The notes: generated by a model from the sequence alone, not told the origin. A stretch of DNA of 64,000 nt from Pseudoips prasinana (GCA_951640165.1 OX621245.1:24544330-24608329), one strand, 5' to 3'; positions 10,745-21,764 are shown, numbered from the stretch's first letter. Numbers and translations are program-made.

Positions 10745-11330
10745 TATAGTATATTAATAATATTTTATAGTCAAGTATTTCAGTTTAAATAAGCTAATAA
10801 GAAACCTTTTTAAGGACTAACTGCTTTTCTAAGGTTCAAATTATTCAGAATTTCATTAAAACAAATGTTTATGGCAGTTATAAAGAAATGTATTAGTATG
10901 TAAATAATACTATAATAAATACTGGATTTTGGTTCCTGCAAGACAAGCCTGCGTGCTTAGTGCAGAAATCATTGCTGAAAGTAACATGTACTTAAAATTT
11001 TGTGAAATAAATATTTGATTTGAAATAATAACATTGGTATATCATTATGTTTTCTCAATAATAATATAAAAACTAAAATAATCATTAATAATCATGATTT
11101 AAATTTCCAGCATGGCTGGCTCATCAGCTGTAGTGAACAAGCCTGCACAAAATATTACAATAATATTAATTAAATAATATTAATAACATTACATTTCTAA
11201 ACTGTAATTACTAAGACATGTCCTGACTATTTCCAAGCGCATTTTTGAAGTCAACGTGAGTACCTACCTTTACCTCTGCCTTTTTATTTTATTTTAGTAC
11301 TATTAATTTAATAAAAAATATTCAGTTATA
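10745..11330. other. Gene-free AT-rich stretch
   Basis: I see no coding region or matched repeat. Confidence 0.4.
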
Positions 11331-11391
11331 ATCATCATCATCATATCAGCCAAAAGACGTCCGCAGGTGGACAAAAGCCTCCCTCTAAGAA
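11331..11391 (-). repeat. RTE 3'-end fragment
   Basis: ATC repeats followed by 'atatcagccaaaagacgtcc', the reverse complement of the RTE terminus. Confidence 0.6.
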
Positions 11392-11995
11392 TTATAATGT
11401 TGATAGTGAATTATTGTTTTTATAAAAGTTTTACACGAAAGAGTGTTCGCATACATTTAGATTATAATAAAATGATAAAGTTATGTATTAAAGTAACCAA
11501 AGACTCAAAATTGTTAGTAATACATAGGAAATTCTATGTTAGTAAAAATATAGCTAAGATTTTGTTTAGTGGAATACATGAATCACTGATGCCGCATTCC
11601 GTGAGAAAGAGCGCAGCAGTGATTCATGTATAGGCAGTCAAATCTGCCTGCGATCATGGCCAGAATGCTGTAAGAGTGGCCACGAATCCTATAAGCTCAT
11701 GAAATGAAACAACATAGTACTTAAGAAGTTAATACTTAGTTACTTAAAATCCTGTATAAATATAGAAGCATGTAAAAAGAAATGCTAACGTGAAGTTTGT
11801 CGAGTTGTTTGTTACTCTTGCAATAGAAATGAGCTGGAAGTTTTCGGTAGTAGGTTTGTTGTCAAAAGATCTGATAGAAATCACAAGGGATCAGAGAACG
11901 GGCGTTGTGATGCAAATTGTGAGATGTCCGTTCGAGTGGACGCTGTTTTGCTCGTTTGCCGAGTTTTGGGCATCTGATAACATAAATTGAACCAA
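11392..11995. other. No supported gene; two short open frames
   Basis: Frames at 11367-11633 (88 codons) and 11790-11990 (66 codons) are open, but they show no recognisable domain and no coding context. The second ends five bases before the tandem array. An inverted repeat, 'gaatacatgaatcactg' with 'cagtgattcatgta', lies near 11570-11630. Confidence 0.3.
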
Positions 11996-13015
11996 CAGAT
12001 CTTAGTAGAAATGATAATGGACGCAATTCTGTATTGCACTAGCTGAAGAAATGTATTTTGAACAATATAGGCAAGTTTAGTCCTATTATTATAGCTTAGT
12101 TAACATAAATTTTATCTACATACAGATCTTAGCAGAAATTATAATGACGCAATTCTGTATTACACTAGTTGAAGAAATGTATTTTGAACAATATAGGCAA
12201 GTTTAGTTGTTTTATTATAGCTTAGTTAACATAAATTGAACCAACATATCTTAGTAGAAATGATAATGAACGCAATTCTATATTACACTAGCTGAAGAAA
12301 TGTATTTTGAACAATATAGGCAAGTTTAGTTATTTGATTATAGCTTAGTTAACATAAATTGAACCAACATAACTTAGTAGCAATGATAATGGACGCAAAT
12401 CTGTATTACACTAGTTGAGGAATTGTATTTTGAACAATATAGGCAAGTTTAGTTCTTTTATTATAGCCTAGTTAACATAAATTGAACCTACAGATCTTAG
12501 TAGAAATGATAATGGACGCAATTCTGTATTACAATAGCTGAAGAAATGTATTTTGAACACTATAGGCGAGTTTAGTTCTTTTATTCTAGCTTAGTTAATA
12601 TAAATTTAATATACATACAGATCTTAACAGAAATTACAATGTCGCAATTCTGTATCACACTAGCTGAAGAAATGTATTTCGAATAATATCATCAGATTTA
12701 GTTCTTTTATTATAGCTTAGTTAATATAAATTTAATATACATACAGATCTTAGTACCTGTAGATCTACCTGAGGAAGGGCAGCAGCTTCCTTCTGATTAC
12801 TATGACTATCTTACTGCGATCGCCAACCCGCCTGCCAAGCGTGGCGATTATGGCATATCCCCTCAAGACGATTCTTGAGGGAGGCTCGTCCAGCAGTGGA
12901 CTTATTTAGCTGTAATGATGATGATGACAGATCTTAGTAGAAATGATAATGAACGCAATTCTATATTACACAAGCGGAAAAAATGTATTTTGAACAATAT
13001 TATATAACTTAGTAC
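11996..13015. repeat. Tandem array, ~124-bp unit, about seven copies
   Basis: Units begin with 'cagatcttagtagaaatg' or a close variant at 11996, 12123, 12245, 12368, 12491, 12618 and 12744, so the spacing is 122-127 bp. Each contains 'gaagaaatgtattttgaaca' and 'tatagcttagttaa'. The seventh unit is split by a mini-RTE at 12756-12926. The units have drifted by a few substitutions each, so the array is not brand new. Confidence 0.9.
12756..12926 (+). mobile_element. Mini-RTE inserted in the tandem array
   Basis: A 171-bp insertion with a 13-bp target duplication (acagatcttagta at 12743-12755 and 12927-12939). Its left part matches the RTE 5' UTR (actgcgatcgccaacccg, ccaagcgtggcgattatggc). Its right part is the RTE 3' end (gtccagcagtggac, then ATGATGATG). 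It has no coding sequence. It must have been moved by a partner's RT, presumably that of an RTE. Confidence 0.8.
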
Positions 13016-13234
13016 GTATTTGAAAAGGCCTTATATATTTGAAAAGGACCCGGATGTTTTGATTCTGCTAATTCTGTTTTACCGTAATATTGAGAGAAAA
13101 TAAGCTTCACGTCAAAACCTGATGACGGATAATCCGTTTCGGACAATCAGTTTTATAAGTTTGACAGCTCTCAGTATGCTCTGTCTTTTTCATATTTTGT
13201 ACTATATAAAATCTGTTTGCTGTATAGTGATGAA

Positions 13235-13435
13235 TATAACTACTCCATCTGGAGTCATGAGGAAATATCTGCCAGAGAACGGGCAGTAACGTCTCTCTGT
13301 GAACAATGAAAACCACACTGCAATCGCTAATCTGTCTGCCAAGCGTGGCGATTAGAGTATGTCCTCCATTTTTGAGGGAGGCTATTGTTCAGCATTGGAC
13401 GTTATTCGGCTAATGTGTTTATAGCAATTTATTTG
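13235..13435 (+). mobile_element. Mini-RTE, diverged copy
   Basis: Same head-to-tail plan: 'ccagagaacgggcagtaacg', 'ctgccaagcgtggcgatta', then 'cagcattggacgttattcgg'. The terminal repeats have decayed. Confidence 0.6.
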
Positions 13436-13589
13436 ATGTCATTTAAATTTGTTTTGTCTTTTTATGTATTAAGGTTTGCAGAAAATGTTTAATAGATTAA
13501 ACACTTGTAAAAAGTACCTACTTTAATAACAATATAAAAAAATAATACAAATCTAAAGCTGAAATGTTCTCAAGAAAGGTTAGGTTAGA

Positions 13590-13720
13590 AGTATCCTAAA
13601 CTGGCGAGCATGAATGATGTAAGAATATAATGACAGTAAACGACGCAAAAGACGTGTGCAAAGTTAGTGACAAATGCAAATCCGTTGTCTCTGCCTACCC
13701 TTCTTGGAAACAGGTGCGAT
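13590..13720 (+). repeat. Dispersed repeat R5, copy 1
   Basis: The reverse complement recurs at 51675-51795. A shared core is 'aagaatataatgacagtaaa'. I do not recognise the family. Confidence 0.5.
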
Positions 13721-13880
13721 TATATATATTTTTTTATACTATATAACTTATTATGTGCCAGTTTAAGCGTCATATCTTGACCTTGACTACAAATTATGCG
13801 TTCCGATCCATAAATTCAATTAGTGCGACAGGAGACACTGAACTCTCATAATAAATTTTTTATACGATGTAAAGTAAATC

Positions 13881-14060
13881 GATAGTAATGTCATCATTTA
13901 CTTAGTCTACTAATCATAAATGTATAATTGCCAGAAGAATAGTAATGTAATTTACTTAGCCTGCTACTCGTAAATATATTATTGCCAAATTGATAGTAAT
14001 GTCATTTATATAGTCTATTTATCATAAATATTTAATTGCCAAAACGGTAGTAATGTCATT
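13881..14060. repeat. Minisatellite, ~54-bp unit, block 1
   Basis: Three and a half units of the type 'gatagtaatgtcat...ttacttagtctac...ataattgcca' start near 13881, 13937, 13992 and 14046. A second block of the same unit lies at 15809-15905. Confidence 0.75.
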
Positions 14061-14262
14061 AAAGTTTACTAGTTTAATCAATCAATCATTTATTATTTGT
14101 AAAACATAGGTACAAAAAAAATACAGATCTTAAAGTAAATTATAGTGCGCTATGTTTTGTCTATTTTAAGACATACAAATATTTTAACAGTAGTTTTAAA
14201 GTTCACAGTAAACTATTTTAACAATGTTTCAGAAATCTTTAAAATGAATTGTATAAATTTAA

Positions 14263-14332
14263 GTGCGGGTGGGAATCGAACCCACGACCACGGGGATCCG
14301 GCCCATGTGCGTTAACCGCTCCGCCACCGCAC
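14263..14332 (-). repeat. tRNA-like cloverleaf, probably a SINE or MITE core
   Basis: The 70 bases on the minus strand fold as a full cloverleaf: a 6-bp acceptor stem (gtgcgg with ccgcac), a 3-bp D stem, a 6-bp anticodon stem (catggg with cccgtg, loop ccggatc) and a perfect T arm (gtggg ttcgatt cccac). The loop would give anticodon GGA, but it has C instead of U at position 33 and U at position 37, which is odd for a working tRNA. A 12-bp inverted repeat (14249-14260 and 14350-14361) encloses it. I favour a tRNA-derived mobile sequence over a tRNA gene. Confidence 0.5.
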
Positions 14333-14454
14333 CAGGTACTGAACACTTCAAATTTATACAACCCATTCGTTCGATATTTCTTAACGCATTTAAGTCGCTT
14401 TAACGCCATCTTACCGAAACCTACACGGCTAACAACGGCTATTTTAACTTACAT

Positions 14455-14827
14455 TATCGAGCTGTCACTTGCAGAGAAGCTGGCGCATCTCCAACCAGCA
14501 TTGGTCAATCGCTCGTCTCCGCTGCTCCTGCACGACAACGCGCGACCTCATACTGCACAGCAGACGGTCTCCAAGTTGCAAGAACTGGGGTTGGAAGCTC
14601 TCCGTCATCCGCCCTACTCACCAGACCTTGCGCCTACAGACTACTACTTTTTCCAGAATTTGGATAACTTCTTGGCGGGAAAAAAATTCAATACCCGAGA
14701 GGCAGTACAAAATGCCTTTGAAGAATTTGTTGCCTCCCGTCCAGCTGATTTCTTTAAGAAGGGCATCAATAAACTGCCACTGCGATGGCAAAGATGCATT
14801 GATTGCATGGGTGATTACTTCGATTAA
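14455..14827 (+). pseudogene. mariner transposase, C-terminal remnant
   Basis: This is the DNA cut-and-paste transposase of the mariner group, of which about the last 120 residues survive. HDNARPH carries the second catalytic Asp (14534-14536). YSPDLAPTDY carries the third (14639-14641). Exactly 34 residues lie between them, the DD34D signature. The stop is at 14825-14827. The frame is open upstream to 14249, but that part reads through the tRNA-like sequence and is not transposase. The N-terminal DNA-binding domain and the first Asp are missing, so this copy is inactive. I could not find its terminal inverted repeats. Confidence 0.85.
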
Positions 14828-15117
14828 TACAAATAAAAAAATTCATGAAAAAAATTCGTTTAAATTTTTTCATACAAAACGGCAATTTCATAGGTAAAGA
14901 CCTATTATTTATTACGCATAGGAGTTTTTCTACCATCTGATAATTTAACAAATAAGTGTAAAGGTCATGGCCCATAATCCGACCCGGTTCAAAAATGTTT
15001 TTGTACAAAAACGAAAATGATGGCAAATAATGCAGGCATAACCCACTGTTCATTATATGTAAAAAGAAAAAAATAATTCAATGGAGAGATCTTGCAGTAG
15101 ACCGATCAAAATTGGAT

Positions 15118-15445
15118 AATAATTAGCTGCACCAGCGGTTTCGCCCGTCTCTAAATTATTTTATCCCATGGAAATATGTCACTGGGATAAAAAGTTTACT
15201 ATGTCCGTCTACAAATCTAATATGTATATAAGATATATTTTTTTGTCTATTCATAGGAATTTGACATGACATGATAGATAAAAAATAATTAAATAATGTA
15301 TTTTCTTAATCTATGCTATGCACCTAAGGTATTAAACAAACACTCATTCTTTACATGTATATCTCTACGGGGCAAGCAATTTAACCAAAATCGGTTCAGT
15401 AGTTTAGACTTGAAAATGAAACAAGCAGACTTACTTTGCCATTGT
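15118..15445 (-). mobile_element. Helitron-like element, decayed
   Basis: The left end 'ttagctgcaccagcggtttc' is a decayed form of the CTAG plus GC-hairpin terminus of the copies at 41995, 42164 and 48114. The body contains 'aaaatcggttcagtagttta', which I recall from abundant non-autonomous lepidopteran Helitrons. Confidence 0.5.
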
Positions 15446-15808
15446 TTTGTTAAATAAAAATATCATCATGACACTTATATAGCAAACTCGTTCGGTCAGG
15501 TAATAAATAACACGTATATTGCTGTCTCGGTCTCACCCGAGCTTTGTTGCGGTCGCGCAATAATACAATGTATTATATTTTATTTCATGATCCCCATCGG
15601 CCACAGTAATGCACCACTTACCATTGAAAAGTATAATCATTTGTCTTTGATTCCCCCCATATTTCATTTCTGTACGCCGTAGGTATATTTTTCATACTAA
15701 ATGGGCCATTACCTTTGTCTTTACAAATAATGCTGTTTCTAAAATGTACAATGTTTAAGTGGTATGTTAGTAAACGTAAATAAATAATTAGCAAAACAAA
15801 AGTAATAT
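15446..15808. other. Gene-free stretch
   Basis: No gene or matched repeat. Confidence 0.35.
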
Positions 15809-15905
15809 TATTGACCTAGTCTACTAATATTAAATATATCATTGCCAAAACGATAGTAATGACATTTACTTAGTCTACTAATCGTAAATAAATATTTGCC
15901 ACTTA
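15809..15905. repeat. Minisatellite, ~54-bp unit, block 2
   Basis: Nearly two units of the same minisatellite as 13881-14060. About 50 bases later, 'ttatcgagctgtcacttgca' (15949-15968) repeats a stretch found at the left edge of the mariner remnant. Confidence 0.65.
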
Positions 15906-16267
15906 ACTTACTATTGAGGTTATAGATACTCAGCTCCCTTTTCACAGTTATCGAGCTGTCACTTGCAGATATCCGCTGAAGAAAAATCTTGAATGAGTTG
16001 ACCAGCCTTTGGCAGCATTAAGGAAGATTTCATGATGAATGAAAATTCAAGTAAAGTAAATGTTAATTACATGTGAAGATGAACTCACTATACTACTCAC
16101 TGACTCTACGAGGGACCAAGGGATTTACGTGCCCCTCACTTTCTGAATGCAAAGTAGGACAGAAAGTGTCAAGAAAGGTAAGTAAAAAGAGGAGCTTTTG
16201 TTTCAACCCGGGAATTGAATCTAGGACTTAATTTTTTGCGGTTGAACACGATATACCAAAGGTGCTT
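15906..16267. other. No gene; partial S3 SINE head
   Basis: The stretch 16180-16262 resembles the minus-strand S3 head (cgggaattgaatctaggac, gcggttgaacacg). Nothing else is recognised. Confidence 0.35.
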
Positions 16268-16863
16268 TTCTTTGTTATGGCAGGGTTAATGCCTACGCAT
16301 GCCACTTGCAAAAAGAGTCTACAGGTGGGAATGTCGGACTCGCACCAACTAAACCTAACCTGCCATGAACTTCTCTTGGCGACTGATGGGGGCAGTCCCG
16401 GGAATGCTAGTATGCTGCTCCGGTGCACCCCTTTTGTGCCATGTCCCAGTATCGGGACATGTACCCTGAGAGGGCTCTGAGTTGCCCTCCCCAATTGCCG
16501 ACTCCCGCCAGTCCGCCACAGCGACTGCGCCACAAACAATTTGCTGTCTTCCCGGAGATGCTTGCACGTGGCGGCAGTAGAGGTCACTTCTCATACTGCC
16601 ACCGCAGCCCCGAGGGGAGTTGAGCTAACGGCTGCCGCCGCCGGCTCGAAACCTCCTCCATCTGTGGAGTCCGAGTGGGATCGTCTCGCTCCCGATCCTT
16701 CTGGAGCATGACTGCCTCACAGAAAGAGACCACGGCATCCCATGTGGTGGAGTCGCCTGCCAGCATCGCATACACGACTGCGGACAGCGAAAGATCTCAG
16801 GCCGGGCACTTCTCTAACGAATGCTGGGAAGAGTCCAGGCTGCTCCCGCAATGGTACACCTAA
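16268..16863 (-). pseudogene. R1-like LINE, 3' end with ORF2 C-terminus
   Basis: On the minus strand, sequence from 16863 to about 16584 encodes the C-terminus of an R1-group ORF2. It has a zinc knuckle pattern (CGSSLD...SQHSLEKCPA) and a helix YAMLAGDSTTWDAV...FCEAVMLQK that I know from lepidopteran RTs. A stop follows the knuckle and the frame shifts. From about 16580 to 16268 is GC-rich 3' UTR, also found at 57722-57952. Only the tail survives, so this is a 5'-truncated dead copy. The clade call rests on the C-terminal pattern alone. Confidence 0.6.
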
Positions 16864-16869
16864 GAGGCT

Positions 16870-17435
16870 ACTAAATATAGTTGATATTTCTATTTGTAGT
16901 CATTAATTAAACATTTATATAACTACCTACTGGTAAAACTAATATCGTTGTTGTCCAAGAATATAATAGATAGTCTACTTACAATTGGTATTTATTATAT
17001 TAATGCCTTTTATCTTAGCAGTGAAAGCAACTAATATAATAATATCTAGTACCTTATCTCACAGTTGTCAGCCATATTGGTCCCATAAGTTTCGATTAAG
17101 ACCGAATCACAGACATATTTCACAATTTGTCAACCGAATGAAATGTCAGTTTGATCACAATTTATTAGAGTAAACATAGCTATGTTAAAGTAATATCTCA
17201 AAAGCTTTAATTAAATATTATGAAAACAAGCAAACGTCGCCAATATTTATTCTTGAAGAAATAATTTTATGATACCAAAATTATTATTTTTCATTAGTAA
17301 CAATTAGCGATGTAATTTTGTAATAAGTATTTATAAGCCACAAAAAAAATCTGCCATTTCTTAAAAATATTAAGAGCTTTTGTGCCGATAGCTTAGTAAA
17401 GCTGCTTTCGTTTTCTTTGTTAGTGACTAGTCCAT
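16870..17435. other. Gene-free AT-rich stretch
   Basis: No coding region or matched repeat was found between the two LINE remnants. Confidence 0.4.
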
Positions 17436-17784
17436 AAACAGAAACAGAAATCATTTATTTGCATAAACATGTGTTTACAAACAGTGGTGCTTTGTATGTA
17501 GGATGGTAGGTATAAGTTTTTATGTTCAGACATGTTTGCCGTACATATAGTGGCATGCAAATGTTAGGTACAATTATTACATTAAAATTATGACATGTAG
17601 GTTTCTATAATTAAATATGAGCATTACAATTACGAAAGTCAATTGGATAAAATAATTAAATCATATATTCCAAATGAAATCTAATAAGTTAAAATAACAA
17701 TGTCATGAATAACAAAATTAAATTAAGGTTAGGTACATGTCAATAGATGAAAAGCATACATTCCAATATAAATAATAATACTAA

Positions 17785-19290
17785 TTAAAATTTGTCCTTT
17801 AAGAACTCTGTAACATTGTAGTATGCTTTTTCAACAAGAAGCGATTTAACTTTTTTTTTAAACATATTATTGTTAAGGTTTTTCCAGCTATTTGGTATTT
17901 TATTATATAGCACCGGAGCCATGCAAAAAACACTTCTCCGCATAAGTGCAGTCCTAGCCGTGTGTAGACACAGTTTGCTGTTGTCGCGTCTATTGCGGAT
18001 AGCGACATCTGCTAGGCGCGTAAATAAATTAGGATTTGTCTTGACAAACACTACAAATTCTAAGATGTACAGAGACGACAAAGTCAATATTTTATGCTTC
18101 TTAAAATATGGTTCACAGCTATCCGTAGTTTTCAACTTAAAAATGGCTCTAACGCATCTCTTCTGGGATTTAAATATAACGTCTTTATGTGTAGAATTGC
18201 CCCAGAACATAATACCGTATCTGAGGGCGCATTCAACGAGTCCGTAATATGCGGTCAGGAGAGCATCTATACTGACAGTTCGCGATAATGTGTATAAAGC
18301 GTAAGAACTACTGCTTATCTTTTTACTTAAGCTTTCTACGTGTGCCTTCCAATTGAGAGCCTTGTCTATTATAAAACCTAAAAACTTTGTCGTACCAACT
18401 GCGTCTATACTATTATTGTTATATTTTATGTCCAAATTATTAGATGTCAATCGTTGGCTGAAATGCATGATTATAGTTTTATTAATATTGATCTTTAAAT
18501 TATTATTTTCTAACCATTCTACAATCTGAATTAAGGTATTATTTATGTCATTTTCGAAAGTGCTTCGACATTTACAATCTACCGTTACAGTACTGTCGTC
18601 TGCAAAAAGGGTCATAGGGTATGCTGTGGCCTTCGGGAAGTCATTGACGTAAATAATAAAGAAAAGCGGACCTAGTACGCTTCCTTGGGGAACTCCATGG
18701 ATGACTTTACGTTCATCCAATGAATAAATTTTCTCTAGGTTCTTTTTGTCTAGACTGCTGACATTTTTAATTTGTTTGCGGTCACTCAGGTAAGATTTAA
18801 TCATTTCTAGTACGTTCCCTCTGACTCTCCACGCTTCCAGCATTTTTAACAAGATATTGTGTTGGACGTAGTCAAATGCCTGTGTCATATCGCAAAATAT
18901 AGCAGACACCGGCATATTTCTGTCCATATTTTTTAGTACGACGTGTAGAAAATCATAGAATGTCATATTGATAGTCTTATTTTTCCTGAAGCCTTTTTGT
19001 TCATAGCATAATATGGAGTTTTTTTCTAAATAAGAGTACAGTTCTCTGTGCGAATAGTTTTCAAAGATTTTTGAAAAGACAGGAATAAGTGCGATTGGTC
19101 TATAATTATCCATTAGCTGCTTATCTCCTTTATTAAATAAAGGTTTAATAATAGAAATTTTAAGTGCATCTGGATATTTACCCTCACTTATGCCTATATT
19201 TATTATATGGCTCAATGGTTCACATATTTCGTTAGAAACCTCTTTGACAATTTTTGTGCATATGCCATCGTACCCTACACTGTTAGTGTT
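17785..19290 (-). pseudogene. Reverse transcriptase part of the decayed CR1-like LINE
   Basis: An uninterrupted frame of at least 476 codons ends at 17785. Reading begins near 19290 (SVGYDGIC), just across a frameshift from the preceding frame. Motifs are NYRPIALIPVFSK, FCDMTQAFDYV, GVPQGSVLGP and the catalytic FADD of LFADDSTV. They are followed by the thumb motif FLGFIIDKALNW and a C-terminal tail with RCVRAIF. The RT itself looks undamaged. The element is dead because the endonuclease and ORF1 upstream are broken. Confidence 0.8.
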
Positions 19291-20600
19291 TTAAAGAGAA
19301 CGTTTGGTTGGCACGGGGCCATGAACATGGAGTCCTTTTTATTTAAAATATGTTTTGTTGCTGATACTCTACAACTACCCGTTGGTTGAATTTTGTCTAT
19401 AAAATAGTCATTGAATAGTTTAGCAATGTGCTTTGGACTTGTAATGGTTTTATTAATAAATTTTAGTTGAGGTATATAAGATTTAGGTATATTTAATTTT
19501 GAATCATTTATTAGTTGCCACGTAGCTTTGCATTTATTTTTGGATATTTTTATTTTATAATCATTTTGAGCCCGTTTTGTCAAAATGATAATTTTTTTAA
19601 ATAGTTTTGAATAGTCAGTTAGCTTTCTTTTATTTTGTGGTATAGGTTTTTGTCTATATTGCCATAATAATTGGCGTTTCTTTTTGCTACATATTTTAAC
19701 ACCTCGCGATATCCATTTATTGCTTCTGCTTACTTTTATTGTAATCCTAAGTTTTGGAAAACACTGGTCATAGATAAACGAAAACATATCGATAAATTCG
19801 TTGTAAGCTACATTTGTGTCAGCTGATTCATATACCTCAGAGAAAGTTAAACTTCTCAAATATGATTGGAATATGTTTATGTTTTCCCTACTGTAGTCGC
19901 GTTTTGTAGTGCGCCGAGAATTGACGCAACATACTGTCCTTACTGGACATCTAAGAAGCTGAGCAGTGTGGTCAGACAAACCCAATTCTAATACTGAGCC
20001 TTTACAAAGTCGACCAAAGTTATGTGCAAAGTTATCAATGCATGTCAGGCTTTTCATCCGAGTGGGCTCATTGAGTGCTAACGTTAAATTAAAATTTTAT
20101 AACAAATTTTTAAACTCTAATGATTGGGTGTTCTTTTTGAGCACATCGATGTTAAAATCACCCGATATAACAATGTTTTAATATCGCTTCTTCATTAACT
20201 CGCTTAACAAATGTTCTAATTTATCAAAACATACATTGATGTTATTTGAATTCGGTACTCGATATACACATACAACGGCAATCTTATAGTCAATAAGTTC
20301 AATAGCACAACATTCAAATACGCCTGTTAATGACATTAGTACTATATTGGGGAGCGCCTTCCAATGTACTCCATTCTTTACAAGAATGCAAGCTCTTGCT
20401 TATTTTACGACTGAACCATGTCTCTAGTGAGTAGTTGCGTATGTTCAGATGCTTCTCATACCCTTCCATCATGAAATGCTCTGTTATACATATAACATCG
20501 ATAGCTATGTTATTTTTTTGAAGCTCCTGCAGGCAGACTGAAAGAATATCAGATTTTGACAGTAAACCTGCAATATTCTGATGTAGAACGTATAAATTTT
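19275..20600 (-). pseudogene. Endonuclease and linker of the decayed CR1-like LINE
   Basis: The AP-endonuclease domain starts at LYVLHQNIAG (about 20590), continues with CITEHFM, then shifts frame near 20385. The next frame carries VVCVYRVPNS and, after a TAA near 20182, the catalytic SGDFNIDVL. Another TAA lies near 20098. The motif GLSDHTAQLL (about 19970) closes the domain. From 20057 to 19275 a 260-codon frame holds this end plus the endonuclease-RT linker (FNDYFIDKI). In all I count two in-frame stops and one frameshift within the domain, and a second shift before the RT. Confidence 0.7.
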
Positions 20601-20602
20601 TG

Positions 20603-21517
20603 CTAGTCAAGAAAAAAATTATTATTTTCAGTTTCATCTTCATTCGTTTCAATATATGTATGTGGTTCAATATGCTTGCCGTCGAAATTTAGCATAATGT
20701 CAGTGACTAAAGCTAATACGTCTTTAAATATAGAACGAAGTCCAAAATTTTTTAACAGTCCTGTGTAGTTATCAAACATGCTACCGTCAGTTTCCAGATT
20801 ACGATTGCTATCCAGAATATATGCCAAATTATGCATAGTTACGTCCACATATAATAAGCTGTTAAACATTTCGACTCGCCAATTGAAAAGACTTGTTGAA
20901 GTCGTACATTTGTAGGTTGGTAGGCAGATAATAACATTAGTATGCTGGATGTCTTCTAGAACTTCTTTCATATATGAAATAATTTTAAAATAATTGTTTG
21001 TCGATGTAAAGCCCTCTTCTCCCAGAAACACAATGCAAAAGTCACTCATGTTGAAATTAGATACCTTTGTCTTCAGGCCTTGCAAAAGTTGTCTTGTGTT
21101 ACAGTTTGGTTTCAAGTAATGACAAATTTCATAATCACACTTGAAAGTGTCTCTCGATATGGAGAGAACATAATTTTTGTTGTTTGAGCTCAATATGCAT
21201 ATTTTGTGTTTTGACTCATTTACCTCTGCGGATTGAAAACAAGGGAACTCGGTATATGTGAAATTAGCCTAAGTACACATAGGTTGTAATGTTAATTTTT
21301 CCTTATTTTTATTAGGACACTTAGATGCCACTTCTTCCGTAATATTATTTTTAATTTGATCAGTTTTGGAAGTTTGTTTGTTTTTTATTGATATATTTTT
21401 CTTTGGGGTAGTTCCCCTATTTTTGAAGTTATACTTCTTTTGGCGCGATGGAGAAAAATGATAAGAGTGAATTTTTACGATGCGCGCGCACACCGACACC
21501 AAAAAATTTAACAGCAT
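20603..21517 (-). pseudogene. ORF1 with esterase-like domain
   Basis: The frame is open from 21517, broken by one in-frame TAG at 21269-21271, then open to 20603. The first part is a basic, Lys/Asn-rich linker. The second has FCIVFLGEEGF and VIICLPTYKC, which resemble the SGNH-esterase-like ORF1 domain of CR1/L2-type LINEs, although the catalytic Ser block is not obvious. Its end overlaps the ORF2 region. The part before 21517 would run into the palindromic repeats, so the true N-terminus is unknown. Confidence 0.5.
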
Positions 21518-21725
21518 GAAGTTAGTTCTAGGTGGTACGAGAGTGAATTTTTACGATGCGCGCGCATCGTAAAAATTCACTCTCATCATCGTAAAAATAA
21601 CAGCATAAAGTTAGTTTTAGGTGGTATGAAAATGTATGAGAGTGAATTTTTACGATACGCGCGCATCGTGCGCGCGCATCGTAAAAATAACAGCATGACG
21701 TTAGTTCTAGGTGGTATGAAATATT
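21470..21725. repeat. ~90-bp tandem repeat with perfect palindromes
   Basis: Three units start with 'aacagcatgaagttagttct' or variants at 21510, 21599 and 21689. Units are joined by 'gagtgaatttttacgatgcg'-type blocks. At 21539-21584 two such blocks form a perfect 46-bp palindrome centred on gcgc|gcgc. The array lies at the 5' side of the minus-strand LINE ORF1, where a tandem-monomer promoter could sit. Confidence 0.85.
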
Positions 21726-21764
21726 AAGAAGTATAATTTCTAACGCGTGTACATAAGTACACAC

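Larger units (their letters stand above)
17436..21535 (-). mobile_element. Second CR1-like LINE, decayed, with esterase-type ORF1
   Basis: On the minus strand the order is ~90-bp palindromic repeats, ORF1, endonuclease, RT and a 3' UTR ending in an AAATAAATGA-type signal and TTTCTG repeats at 17436-17455. The coding parts carry two frameshifts and several in-frame stops, so it is older than the LINE at 3015-7298. The RT sequence (LFADDSTV, GVPQGSVLGPL) differs clearly from that element, so it is a different family. The 5' limit is not certain. Confidence 0.75.

Noticed and set aside
11790..11990. 66-codon open frame before the tandem array
   Set aside because: No domain, no homology I can recall, no splice or promoter context; length is within chance for this base composition.
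11996..13015. CRISPR array
   Set aside because: Units are ~124 bp direct repeats without unique spacers, in clearly animal DNA.
16355..16594. Minus-strand frame in the R1-like 3' UTR
   Set aside because: It lies beyond the recognisable RT C-terminus and matches only non-coding repeats at 57.7 kb.
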